Shown in pieces: positions 10,440 through 20,879 of a DNA stretch of 64,000 nt (position 1 is the first letter of the stretch; each line of letters opens with the position of its first letter). A program made the translations under genes and the position numbers. Origin of the DNA: Muscardinus avellanarius. Lineage: Eukaryota; Chordata; Mammalia; Rodentia; Gliridae. The notes under the pieces are model-generated. The model saw nothing but the letters and a program-made list of their open reading frames with translations. It did not search any database and was not told where the DNA came from. The stretch is taken from the NCBI GenBank assembly GCA_963383645.1, contig OY726561.1, forward strand, positions 139,209,965 through 139,273,964, written 5' to 3'.

Positions 10440-11290
10440 CGTTAACTATATTTTAAAAACAATGGATCACAACTGGGCTTGTTTCCACATATTTTATCCA
10501 GACCTAAGTTACTGGAGAAGACAGACACACTGAACAAGGAGATTCTTCCAACAGAAACATTCGGTTCCCTGTTTCTTAGCCGTCCAGGGAAGAAAAAGAT
10601 TGTGTTTCTTTGATAAGGGAGTGTGTCTGACAGCTGGCTGCTCCACCAAAATCGTGCGCGCCATCTTTCCGAGTGTGATGTTTTTACTGGAAATCTAGGA
10701 ACCACAGCTCCGGGCCTCCGGTCCATCTGTGAGTGGGCAGATGACGGGCTCGGCCAGTAGAAGCACAAGAGAAGGCAGTGAGTCATTCTCGACTAAAGGC
10801 TGATGAGCAAGCTTTCCATCTCTACTCACACTTTCCCCATAGAGTAGCCGCATCTGTGAGGGGACAGCAGCATCAGAAGACGAGGACTCCTGCCTCCCTG
10901 GGACCTCTAAATTATCATGCAGATGCTCACGCTCAGCATCAGCACCGGACCATGAATGAGAAATCAGTTTTTGATATGTTACTCTGAATCTGTGATCTAT
11001 TGTTATGCAACAAGCCTCCCCCAAAATTAGAGGCTTAAATAACTAATCATTTAAAAATTTATCTTTCCCACAAAACTGGCACTGGTGTCCTCTGGACCAG
11101 GAGCCAGCGGCTAGGATGCTCTACTCAGGATGCAGGGTAGGGAGCCCACGTCCTCCTGCTGCAGCCACTGAGTTCAAAGAGAAAGAGGCTGACACTTTTT
11201 TCCAGGTTTGGATTCAGGAACAGACACTATTTCACGTCTATCATAATGCATTGATTAAACAGTCACAGAGCCCAGATTCAAAGGGACGAG
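10440..11290. other. Unassigned interval, possible old MaLR fragment near 11.0 kb
   Basis: Mostly single-copy-looking. Around 10995-11060 the order atgcaacaagcctccccc, aaaattagaggcttaaata resembles the end of a minus-strand MLT1-type MaLR LTR, but it is short. Overlapping open frames of 100-130 codons show no recognisable domain. Confidence 0.35.
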
Positions 11291-11301
11291 CAATATACCT
11301 C

Positions 11302-11380
11302 ACTTTTCTTTTCTTTTTTCTTTTCTTTCTTTCTTTTCTTTTCTTTTTCTTTCTCTCTCTTTTTTTTTTTTTTTTTTTTG
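11302..11380. repeat. TTTC-rich polypyrimidine tract
   Basis: Interrupted (ttttc)n and (ct)n ending in a T run. It continues directly into the minus-strand SINE and is partly its A-rich tail. Confidence 0.85.
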
Positions 11381-11580
11381 CGGTAGTGGGGACGGAACCC
11401 AGGGGCATTCTACCTCCGAGCTACACCTCCAGCCCTATTTTTTATTCTTCATTTTTGAAACAGGGTCTCACTGAGTTGCAGAGGGCCTCACTAAGCAGCT
11501 GAGGCTGTCCCCGAACCGCGATCCTCCAGTCTCAGCCTCCCGATGCTGGGATGACAACCGTCCGCCACCACGCCCGGCAT
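11378..11580 (-). mobile_element. B1-dID SINE
   Basis: Full minus-strand copy from the ID part to the B1 start near 11580. The duplication acat(a/c)tcactttt at about 11296 and 11579 is a candidate target site (atacctcacttttc against atacatctcacttttc). Confidence 0.8.
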
Positions 11581-11659
11581 ACATCTCACTTTTCAATGGA
11601 AGGAATGTTAAAGATTGGGGGAGGGCATGTTTTATAATCATCTCTTAGCACATTCAGAT

Positions 11660-12245
11660 TTTTGAGATTTATTGATTGATTTATTATTAATTTTTTGAGA
11701 TGCTGGGAATTGAACCCAGAGCATTCTACCTCTGAGCTACACCCCTAGCTCGATTTTATATTTTTATATTCTTTTTAAATTTTTACTGATACACTGTAGT
11801 TATGCATCTTAATGGAGTACAAGGTGGTGGAGGCACACATGCACACATCACCTAATTAGCTCTTCCCCGATTCCTGCCCCATTCCCTCCCCTCCCTCCTT
11901 CTCATGTTCGGCTCAGTGATGGACTTGGATGTTTGTGAAAGTACATCATATACATTAGGGAATGTCCCTCCTCCCTTCCCCCATCATCCTTCTCCATCCT
12001 CCTCATTTGCTCATCTATGGTTTCTCTTTCCTCCTCTAGAGTTCCTCCTATGACCCTTTTTCTCCCTAACTTTCACAAGTAGGGAGAGCATCTGATTTTG
12101 CACTTTTTGTGAATGGAACTGGAGAATATCTTTCTAATTTTGACATCAGGCCTCAGTAAGTTGCCAAGGTTGGCCTGGAACCTGTAATCCTTCTGTCTCA
12201 GCCTCCCAAGTGCTAGGAGAAAGGTGTCCGCCATCATACCCAGCT
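11660..12245 (-). mobile_element. B1-dID SINE split by an L1 fragment
   Basis: The ID part lies at 11695-11765 and the B1 part at 12142-12245. The missing middle is replaced by the L1 sequence at 11766-12140. The two halves together give one standard-length SINE. Confidence 0.75.
11766..12140 (-). mobile_element. L1 3' end fragment inserted in a SINE, probable 5' inversion
   Basis: 11766-12090 reads as the complement of the local L1 3'UTR (complement of the ...atgcatcttaatgg / cactgtagt tail also seen at 18370 and 61690). At 12105-12130 a string tgaatggaactggagaatatc has the opposite, sense orientation and matches the L1 segment just upstream of the 3'UTR. This is the pattern left by twin priming. 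Confidence 0.6.
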
Positions 12246-12417
12246 AGACTTTGAGTTATAAGGTCTAATAGCTAGTGTCAAAACAACAGTTATTACAGCC
12301 AGAGAAGAAGACGAGATGTCAGCTCTGTATCGTCTTAACGTATTTTAATTATAGATCACCAACCAACCAACCAACCAACATCAAGAAAACTTGCAAGGCG
12401 TAAGATTTTTGTCAATT

Positions 12418-13117
12418 AAAATAAATGAAGACACTCACTCCCGCCGGCCGCTCTCCGCGCTCCTCCATCGCTCGCCGCCGCCGGTCCAACGCCGATTGCC
12501 ATGGAAGAAGAAATCGCTGCTCATCATTGACAATGGCTCCGGCACGCGCAAGGCCGGCTTTGCTGGCGACGATGCCCCTCCATCGTCAGGCGACCCGGCA
12601 CCAGGGCGTGATGGTGGGCATGGGGCAGAAGGAGGTCCAGAGCAAGCGGGGCATCCTGACCCTGCAGTACCCCATCGAGCACGGCATCGTCTTCAACTGG
12701 GACGACATGGAGCAGATCTGGCACCAGAGCAGTGATCTGTGCAGGGTATTGCCGTCAGCGGACTGACTGCTCCGGGATTTCTCGGGCTGGCAAGAGTCCT
12801 GGACCAGCGGTCCCTTCCATCTTGCCGGTCTAACAGGGTGGGAAGGTCGAGCCTTAGGACCCAGTTTCCGTTCCTACTGATGCTTACCCGCCCGAACACC
12901 GTGGGTTAGTACTTGCCCTGAGTTGGAGACAGTTTGCATTTATACCTGTAAATTTATTCATTTTAATTTATGTAAGGTTTTTTGTACTCAATTCTTTGGT
13001 TTTCTACTGTTATGTGAGAACATTAAGCTCCAGCAACACTGGCACTAAGGAAAATAAAAGTGCTGCAATACAAAAAAATAAATAAAAAATTAAAAAATAA
13101 AATAAAATAAATGAAGA
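12418..13117 (+). pseudogene. ACTG1: Processed pseudogene of cytoplasmic gamma-actin, heavily deleted
   Basis: The insert keeps a GC-rich 5'UTR (about 12432-12500), the start ATGGAAGAAGAAATCGC at 12500 (Met-Glu-Glu-Glu-Ile, the gamma rather than beta actin N terminus), then actin codons to about residue 85-90. It then jumps to the ACTG1-type 3'UTR (from about 12770; ctgtaaatttattcatttt) and ends after aataaaagtgctgc in an A-rich tail. Residues 90-375 are missing, so it cannot encode actin. Within the coding part small deletions remove the segments after GDDAP and after GMGQK and shift the frame. There are no introns. The 14-base string aaaataaatgaaga flanks it at 12418-12431 and 13104-13117, the mark of L1-mediated insertion. 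Gene identity rests on the N terminus and my recognition of the 3'UTR. Confidence 0.9.
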
Positions 13118-13414
13118 AATCTTTAAGGAGCAGCTACAAAATCCTACTATATTCAGCTCTTGAATGCAATTTTGAAAATCTCTTCTAAGTAAGTAAAATA
13201 AGGATGAATACTACAGAATAAAAAATGGACAAAGAACAAGAGCAGAAGTCAAAACACAAGAGCAGAAGAGGCTCATGTGGTCATTTGTTTAACTGGGTGC
13301 CCAAGATCCATTCCCCCTACCTAAAGTACTCTGATTTTCCTGGAAAAATTATTACTTTTACCCTGCTAAGTCCAGGTATGTGGTCCAAGTTACGTCAATC
13401 AGAGCTTGAATCTT

Positions 13415-13630
13415 CTTTTTTTTTTTTTTTTAGTACAAGGGATTGAACCCAGGACCTTTCAACCACTGAACCACATCCTCAGCCCTTCTTCATTTATTTT
13501 GTTTAAATAGAGTCCTTGCTAAGTTAATTCACGTTAGTCTCAAACCTGTGATCCTTCTGTCTCAGCCTCCTGAGTAATTTAATACAAATTAAATGTATTG
13601 ATTTACAGGAATGCACCACCACACTCGGGT
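13415..13630 (-). mobile_element. Diverged B1-dID SINE
   Basis: T-run, ID part, then B1 part, all in minus orientation. About 40 extra bases (near 13580-13610, AT-rich) interrupt the B1 start. Confidence 0.65.
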
Positions 13631-13985
13631 TGGAACTTGAATCTTGAGCGATAAAAGACCAAAGCCATCAGGCTCCACCCCGTTTCTGGACCTCGCCCAC
13701 TGGTGCTCTTCTCCTCCAGGCCCTTGTGAGACACACTGGCTTTCTCCTCTCCAGAGGTCCCCTGTCCTGCCCACCCCTAAGCCGGGTTTCCTGCCTCTCG
13801 TTAACTCTGTGGGTCTCTGACATCCTTCGTCTACGTCCCCTTGGTTAGAATTGTTGTCTGTTGCTTGCAATGAAAGAACATTGATTTGTTCAAATGTTCA
13901 CCCGTGGCATTAATGGCATTAATAAAAGATAGTGAAGCGGGGAGACATGCTTTCACTTAATAAAATGAAATAGAGTCTTCAAAAT
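13629..13985. other. Unassigned interval
   Basis: A 93-codon minus-strand frame lies here without recognisable similarity. I see nothing I can name. Confidence 0.35.
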
Positions 13986-13989
13986 TAAT

Positions 13990-14260
13990 GGTACTATTCA
14001 GTTTGCTAAGGTTTTAGAAAAATGACTCCTATAACTGCCAGTGGGAGTACAAATTTATATAATCTTTCTGGGAGACAGAACAATATATAACACCAACTTA
14101 AATTGTACAACACACTTTGATCAAGCCATGTAAAAATGCTCTGCAAAGACTTGGCTGCAAGGGTACTTATTAAAGTGTTGTTCATGATAGGGAAAATTAG
14201 AAGCAATATACATAACTCGGGGGACTATATATCATCCAAAAAAGAATTTTTGAGAGTGAA
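13990..14260 (+). mobile_element. Old L1 ORF2 C-terminal fragment
   Basis: The order actgccagtgggagtacaaat ... gctgcaagggtacttatt ... gttcatgatagggaaaatt follows the diagnostic 3' part of mammalian L1 ORF2 in sense orientation. It is more diverged than the L1 ends nearby. Confidence 0.55.
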
Positions 14261-14529
14261 AGAGGCACCATTAATAATTATGCCAGGATAAAAGGCATAA
14301 ACTAAGCCTATTTCAGGTAAACCACATAATGATTGTTATCCTGTACCTAACCATGATCAGGTTAGTCTTATAATAATGTTACTGCACATTGAAAAAAAAA
14401 GAACTCATTCAAACTATTAAAATGTGATTCTGTATACTAAAAATATATATTAATTTGGGGTTGTTATTGGAATTTTCTATTACTTTGCTGGTTTGCCTAT
14501 GTCTTTTTGTACCCATTTGAAAAACATTA

Positions 14530-14592
14530 TGGGGTTTAGGGGTGTAGCTTAGTGGTAGACCACTAGGCCTGGGTTTAATCTCCAGCACCAAC
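14530..14592 (+). mobile_element. Lone ID-like SINE unit
   Basis: A-box-like ggtgtagcttagtggtag and B-box-like gggtttaatctcc are both present with no B1 part beside them. It is not a functional tRNA: no cloverleaf arms pair over the anticodon region. Confidence 0.6.
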
Positions 14593-14597
14593 AATAA

Positions 14598-15445
14598 ATT
14601 TAGATGCTTCACGAAAGAAGAAATACAAATGGTCAATAAATATATGAAAAAATGTTCACCATCATCAGCAATAAGAGAGATGCAAATCAAAGCTACAGCA
14701 AGATTTCACCTAACCCAATGAGAATGGCAATCATTAAAAAATAGTAATAAATGATGGCAAGGATGTAGAGAAGTAGGAACTCCGATACACTGTTGGTGGG
14801 ATTGCAAATTAGTGCGACCACTTTGGAGATCAGAAGGATGGGAATGAATCTACTGTATGACCCAGCCATACCACTCCTGGGTATCTACTCAGAGGAATCT
14901 AAATCAGACCCCGGTAGTAATGCACGCACATCTGTGTTTATAGCAGCACAATTTATGATGTCACACTATGGAACCAGCCTAGGTGTCCATCAACAGATGC
15001 ATGGGTTTCATAATTATGGGATGTATACACTATGAAATTCTACTCAGCCACAAAGAAGAAAAAATCAGGAAAATGTATAGAACTGGAGAACATTATAAGT
15101 GAGATTAGTCAGTCACAAATAGTGAATGGTTGGGTGTTTTCCCTCCTCTGTGGAAACTAGGAAGTAATTGGGATGCAGGAGAACTCTAGACAAAGGACGA
15201 GAAACTCCAAGTGGAGTGATGGAGGGGCCTACCAGAGGGGAAGCTGGAGGGAGGAGGGAGCCAGGGAGAAGGAAGCACGTTGGTGGACATGATATACAAA
15301 CACAGATTTATCAATGGCCGTCTGAATGGTGAGCACAGGAAGGGTGCGGAGGAGACGCAACGATGCTGTGTGCATGTATGTCTCTATCACTCTGAACAGC
15401 ATCATGATACATGATTACGATGCACCAATACAAAAAAAGATACAT
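14598..15445 (+). mobile_element. 5'-truncated L1: ORF2 C-terminal end plus 3'UTR
   Basis: Sense ORF2 C-terminal coding remnants (for example the segment around gtgggattgcaaattag and ctcagccacaaagaag) are followed by a 3'UTR ending cacgatgcaccaatac and an A-rich tail. It is interrupted by stops and frameshifts. The HAL1-like copy 1 was inserted immediately after its tail. Confidence 0.8.
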
Positions 15446-15457
15446 CTAAAATATGTC

Positions 15458-16429
15458 GAGGACTTTCGGGAAGATGGCGATAGAGAAAAGTGGGGCTTAC
15501 AAGCCCACCTAACAACCAATCACTATTACCACAAAATCAGCGCCTTTCATAGCCAGAAAACACCATCAGCAGAGAAACAAAAAATGTAATTACAAGGGAC
15601 AGAGAAAAAGAGGGCTGGAAAAACGAGACACCAGAAAAGAAACAGACCGCAGTGCTGCGGCCAGAGCCATGGGGCAGAGCAGCAGGTGCCATCTTCCCTT
15701 GCGGCACCAGGCCCCAGAGAGGAGGGGGACTCAGAACGGAGCTCAGAGCCACAGAGGAGATACGTCGGCCTCACGCCCGAGGACACGGCAGCAGAGCCTT
15801 ACTGCCGGCGGCAGTGGCAAATTCACCAGACAGCTACAGACCAACGCATTCAACAGCCCACCAGGCTCCAGAGAGGAGTGGTGGACAGCCACTGCAGAAG
15901 AGCCGCTGCAGAAGAGCCAGGCGGAATTCAGCAGATTTCCCGGCGCAGAGAGCATCTAAAGCTCCCAGTGGCTGGGCTCAGCACACCTTGCAGGGACTCA
16001 GAGCAGAGCTCAAAACCAGAGAAGAAATACGCCAGCCTCACAGACAAGGGCATGGCAGTGGCGCCATATTGCCACCAGTGACGGCAGCAGCAAACTCACT
16101 GAGTACACTAAAGCTCCATCAGCACATTCAACAAAAGTGAGTAAAATTGCGCCCCCTAGAGGAGAAATCTCAGTACTGCACTCCCAGGGACTTGACCCAG
16201 TGGAGGAATGGCAGTGGCAGAGATATCACACCATAGGAGAACACCCAACCTGGCACCCCCCAAGGTCTAAAGCAGCCTCGATTGACTCCCAGGGTCTGAG
16301 ACTCTGCGATACAACCTAGTAAAGGAGTAGTGGGAACTGAGATACCACAGACTCGAGATCCAGAGCACCTTACGTGAAGTCATAGTGACCCAAGGGAAGA
16401 ACCCAGAGAAGGCACAAACTTCCAAAATC
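15458..16429 (+). promoter_or_regulatory. 5'UTR / promoter region of half-L1-like copy 1
   Basis: It begins gaggactttcgggaagatggcg; AAGATGGCG at 15471-15479 is a YY1-type site, the motif that positions initiation in L1 promoters. Two related segments about 267 bases apart (starting at 15728 and 15995, each gactcaga..gagctca) look like tandem monomers. The region is GC-rich with many CpG. Confidence 0.6.
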
Positions 16430-17345
16430 ATGGGAAAGAGGAATAACAATGGAGCAATGAATGCCCACAACCCCACAACATCAGAACCCGATAAAACAGA
16501 AATCCAGAGATTTCTAGAAGATCAAATCAGGAAAATAACTGTAGAAATAACAGAGGTGTTTCGAAAAGAATTCAAAGAGAGCCAAAAAGAGATAAAGGAT
16601 GCAATTAATGAAGTAAAGGCCACAATTAAAAGTACAAACAACCGATTAGACCACATGGAGAATAGAATCTCACTTTTAGAAGAAGATCACTCCAAAAATG
16701 AATGCATAGTTTCTAATTTAGAAAAAAAAATCCGACAGCAGGAATCAGACATTGAAGAAATATGGGCGCATTTTAAGAGAGCTAACCTAGAATAATTGAA
16801 ATAGAAGAGGGAAAAGAAGGTGAAACCAAAGGGATCAACAATCTCTTCAAGGAAGTAATAGCAGAAAATTTTCCAAACATAGAGCAAGAGGTCAATACAC
16901 AGGTCCAGGAAACCTATAGAACTCCCTTTAGACAGGATTGGAGAAGAGGATCTCCATGCCACATAAATGTCAAAATGACCAATGTGGAAACCAAGCAGAG
17001 AATCTTAAAGGCAACAAAAACAAAGAGCCAATGACATTCAGAGGCAAACCAATTAGAATCACTCCAGACTTCCCAAACCAAGTCATGAGAGCCAGAAGGG
17101 CTTGGAGTAACATATTCCAAACTCTGAAAGAAAAAAACTTCCAGCCAAAAGTTTCCTACCCAGCAAAACTTTCTATCAAATTAGATGGGGAAATAAGAAG
17201 CTTCCATGACAAACAGAAACTGAAGGAATTTATGTCTTCAAAACCAGCACTAGAGAAAATACTCAAAGAGATTAACTACAAAGAAGAATTAGGTAACACA
17301 CACCAGAACCAGAGAAACAAGATTTTCGATCCAATAGATGACTAA
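16430..17345 (+). pseudogene. L1 ORF1-type protein gene, copy 1, frameshifted
   Basis: ORF1p is the RNA-binding chaperone of L1 particles. The likely start is ATG at 16430 (MGKRNNNGAMN, parallel to the MGKK start of other ORF1 proteins), then a coiled-coil region (about residues 40-115, with EIKDAINEVK and HMENRISLLEE), an RRM-like part, and a C-terminal domain with RGKPIRITPDF, NFQPKVSYPAKLS and a FHDKQKLKEFM segment. Compared with copies 2 and 3, one base is lost near 16790 (ends the frame at 16795) and another near 17031. Without these the frame would run to the TAA at about 17345, giving roughly 304 residues, close to usual ORF1p length. Confidence 0.85.
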
Positions 17346-17349
17346 GATT

Positions 17350-18060
17350 AGTTATCTGTGGCGATTCATTATTTATGTTAGTCTTTTACCTATCTCCAAA
17401 TTGTATTGTTTGCTTTTATTGTTGCTAAATTTTAGGATTTCTAGTTGGAATATTAATATACCTTCAGATATAGCACTTGGAAATATTTTATCCCATTCTA
17501 TCAGTAACTTTTAACTCTGTTTACATTGTCTTTGGATATACAATATTGTTTTATTTTTTAGGGAGTTTGTTTATCCTTCTGTTACCTGTGCCATTGAAAT
17601 CATATCCAAGAAATCACTGCCAATTTCAATGTTGTGAGGTTTTATGACCCAGATTTCCTTCTAAAAGTTTATAATCTTAAGATTTATATTTAGGACTTTT
17701 ATCTATTTTGAGTTAATATTTGTATATGATAAAATTAGGTAAGGGTCCAATTTTATTCTTTTTCATGTAATTAATATTTTTCAATAATATTTAGTTAAAA
17801 GATTATTATTTCCTCCACCAAATGTTTGTGGAAACCTTGTCAAAAATAACTTGACAATATATGGAAGAATTTATCTCTAGGCTTTTATTTAACTCCAGTG
17901 GTTTATATATCTGCCTTTATAACAATATTACTCTGTTTCAATTATTGTAGCTTCATATGGTTTGAAATCAGAAAATATACATCCAGCTTTGTTCTTTTTC
18001 AAGGTCGTTTTGGGTATCTAGAGTCCATATTCCATATCAGGATATTTTTCTGAAAAATCA
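17350..18060 (-). mobile_element. Inverted ORF2 segment inside half-L1-like copy 1
   Basis: Read on the minus strand this matches the C-terminal half of L1 ORF2, downstream of the reverse transcriptase core: remnants equivalent to the block with gacctaaatataaatc, then agaagaaaatctgggtc, then the part ending aatgggataaaatattt. It is not an open frame. The equivalent segment lies in the same place and orientation in the other two copies. Confidence 0.75.
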
Positions 18061-18401
18061 ATAAATAAATGTATGATAGTTTCACCTAAAAAAAAAAAGA
18101 AAAAATTATTCTCTGGTAAGAAAGAAAGCAAAAATAAATATTGAAATGTTATCGTTAAGTCATCAAAAGCTTGGTATCAGACAAATGAAACTGCTATGTG
18201 AGATTACCATTGTTAATTTTGGATAAATTGCTATAAAACTAGATGTCAACCACTAAGCCAAGCATGGCAAGGAGGTATGGGGAGGGAGCGGAGTGGGGAA
18301 TGGGTAGGGGCTAATTGGGTGATATGTGCATGTATGTCTACAAAAGTCTTTTTTTTATCCCATTATGATGTATGAATACAGTGCACCAATAAAAAAAGAA
18401 A

Positions 18402-19480
18402 TAAAAAATGTCATCTTCACTATAAAAGCTAACTGTTGAAAACAAGTTTCTGACTGAAACACAGTAACACATCTTAGATGAACATGATTGAAGAATATCA
18501 TATACTAGGGAAAATAAGTTCAAAATTAAAAACCTTATGCCCAATTTAGTAATTAGAAAGCTTTTCAGTGTATATAGAACAACTGAGATATATCAATCTA
18601 CTTTTTTTAACTTTATATTTTATGAAATCTAAATATAGACCAAGTATTTTTATGAAAGTTGAGTTCCCAGATGGAGAAAAGCCATAACTAGAACACAAGC
18701 CAGATTTGGTAGGAATTGTATTTTTGAAGTTTTCTACAATAGACACACATTATTTTTATAAAGGAAAATATTATTTCCAAAGGAAAATTTAAGTTCATCT
18801 TAAGAAGCAAGAAAGAATGAAAATGTTTCCAAATGTGCCTTTCACAAATATTCTACTTTTCAGGAATAAGAGTCTCTAGCCTATTGAGAAAATAACATTT
18901 TATCAGGCAGTACATAATATGAGGGGAAAAATCAGTCAGTCTGGATTTACATGTGGGAATTTAAAAACATTTGTTAATATTTCAAATATAATTATTCAAT
19001 ACATTTTGTGAGAATCGTCTTCTTGAGCGATGAATAATGTGTTGCTCCCCTTCTGAACTCTGGCCCTCAGCTAATGTTTTCTTAGTCCTGAGAGATTCCC
19101 TAGTTAGATTTTTTAAAGATAGGCTGCCACTGGAAATTCTGTAGAAGACTCATTTCCAATCAGCCCTGTTCTGGTGGGGAAGTCACTTTGCCTGAATAAA
19201 GAAAGAGAATGCAATTCCCACTGACGTTTTTTACCCTTTCCTTTGCTATGTAACAGTTCATGAGTTGCCTTTGAGGTTTATTCTCCATGAGAATAGTTCT
19301 GAAATGGAGTGGTGAGTTACTCAGTCACCCACACCCACCATTAATCATGTATTCCATAGGATGGGGCAAAATGCTAAGGGTCTGCAGGGATTAGAACTAA
19401 GCTATTTATATTTTTTCCTCTACCTGCAAAGCAGGTTAGGTCCCAACATGAAAAAAAAAAAAATAACCATGATGCACTAG
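18402..19480. other. Unassigned AT-rich interval
   Basis: No gene or repeat that I recognise; short open frames only. Confidence 0.4.
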
Positions 19481-19484
19481 TAAT

Positions 19485-20350
19485 AACTACTCATAGGTGG
19501 GTATTTCTATGTCTCCTTAAGAACAAGGATATAGCCATTATGGAAAACATTATGGAGGTTCCTCAAAAAAACAAGATGTAGAAAACTATATAATCAGTGA
19601 TTCCACTCCTGGGTCCATAGCCAAGGAGTGTGAAATGAGTGTGTTGCAGAAGTATCTTCACTCCCATGCTCACTGCAGTCCTGTTCCCCATAGGCAAGAC
19701 ATGGGATCAACCTACATGTCCATCAACCAATGAACAAAGAAAATGTGGAGATGGGCACAGCAGCACAAGCCTGTGTTCTCAGTTCTTGGAGGGCGGAGAC
19801 AGGAGGGTCCCAGGTTTGAGGCCAGCCTCAAGAACTTAGCAAGACCTTGTTTCAAAATAAAAAATGAAAAGGGCTAGGGATGTAGCTTGGAGGTAGAATG
19901 CCTCTAGGTTCAGTCCTCAGCACACAAAAAAAGAAAGGAAAGAAAAGAAAGGAAGAAAGAAGGAAGGAAGGAAGGAAGGAAGGAAGGAAGGAAGGAAGGA
20001 AGAAGAAAGAAAGAAAGAAAGAATGGAAGGAAGAAAGAAAGAAAGAAAGAAGAAAGAAAATGTAGTGTATATACACAGTAGAATCCAGCCTTATAAAAGA
20101 AGAAAATCCTACTGTCACTTATAATCTAAAGAAGTCAAACTCATGGATATGGAAGCAGAGACTCCATAGTGGTTACCAGACTGAGAAGAGATGACCTGGG
20201 GAGATATTAGTCAAAGGATATAAAGTTCAGTGAGCCAAGAGGAGTAAGTTCAAGAGATCTATCATACATCACGATGGCCAGCGGTAATAACAACATACTG
20301 AATACTCAAAAATTTCTGGCAGTAGAATTAAAAGTGCTCTTAATACAGAA
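19485..20350 (+). mobile_element. Older L1 3' end, split by a SINE and a microsatellite
   Basis: Sense L1 C-terminal/3'UTR order: gaaaacattatggaggttcc, ccactcctgggtccatag, catgtccatcaacc, then after the SINE agaatccagccttataaaag, catggatatggaagcagag, tggttaccagactgagaag. The SINE and its expanded tail at 19749-20053 interrupt it. Confidence 0.65.
19749..20053 (+). mobile_element. B1-dID SINE with expanded (GGAA)n tail
   Basis: The SINE proper is 19749-19925. Its tail has grown into about 125 bases of AAAG/GGAA units. The flank aagaaaatgt(g/a)g at 19737-19748 and 20054-20065 is the target-site duplication. Confidence 0.85.
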
Positions 20351-20679
20351 AATGGGCATGCAAGGTCACACATATATTAATTAGTTTTATCTAGCCATTA
20401 AATTTTCTTACTCAAACATTTTTAAATAAATCTTTAAAAAAGACAAAGAAGCTGAGTTTCAAAGCTATAAAGTATGTGAGGGATGGTGGAACTAGGGTCT
20501 ACCCACATATTCCAAATCCCAATTCTATCGTTCTTTCTTGTTTAACTAAAGGGGCCTTATTAAATAAAACTTTATAATAGAAATATCTGTTGCATATCGT
20601 ACATTAAAATGATGGAAACATCTATTTTAAAATGGCAGATGTTCACACAACACATGTCTCTTCTTCTTGAAATCTTTTT

Positions 20680-20862
20680 GGTTTTGAAACATGCTATTGA
20701 ACCCAGGGTATTCTACCTCCGGGTGACACCCCTAGACCTATTTTATTTTTTATTTTGAAACAGCTCTGCTAAGTTGCTGAGTCGGCTTCAAACTTGTAAT
20801 CCTCCTTGTGTTTCAGCCTTTCATGCTCTAGGATTACAGGCATGCATGACCATGACTGGCTC
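20680..20862 (-). mobile_element. B1-dID SINE with 12-base target duplication
   Basis: Minus-strand copy bounded by tgaaatcttttt at 20668-20679 and 20863-20874. Confidence 0.85.
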
Positions 20863-20879
20863 TGAAATCTTTTTAAAAT

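Larger units (their letters stand above)
15458..18401 (+). mobile_element. Half-L1-like element, copy 1, apparently full length
   Basis: Order: 5'UTR with two monomer-like repeats (15458-16429), ORF1 (16430-17345), about 0.7 kb of antisense ORF2 (about 17350-18060), then an L1-type 3'UTR and A-rich tail (about 18061-18401). There is no sense ORF2, hence no reverse transcriptase or endonuclease. The flank taaaatatgtc (15447-15457) recurs as taaaaaatgtc (18402-18412), a target-site duplication with one mismatch, so the whole 2.94-kb arrangement inserted as a single unit. The same architecture is seen at 27.5-30.4 kb and, reversed, at 61.7-64.0 kb. Mobilisation must have used L1 proteins in trans or its ORF1 plus L1 ORF2; that is inference. 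Confidence 0.8.

Noticed and set aside
12500..12766. Actin gene
   Set aside because: Lacks residues beyond about 90, is frameshifted, intronless and flanked by target duplications: a processed pseudogene.
14530..14592. tRNA-like sequence with A and B boxes
   Set aside because: It is an ID-type SINE unit; no cloverleaf pairing across the anticodon arm.
15652..16140. 162-codon frame and its overlapping frames in the half-L1-like 5'UTR
   Set aside because: Several frames are open because of GC-rich monomers; the real coding unit is ORF1 starting at 16430.
17345..18060. The inverted ORF2 segment as a per-copy twin-priming accident
   Set aside because: The same junctions occur in three copies at unrelated sites, and copy 1 is full length with one target duplication, so the inversion predates amplification.
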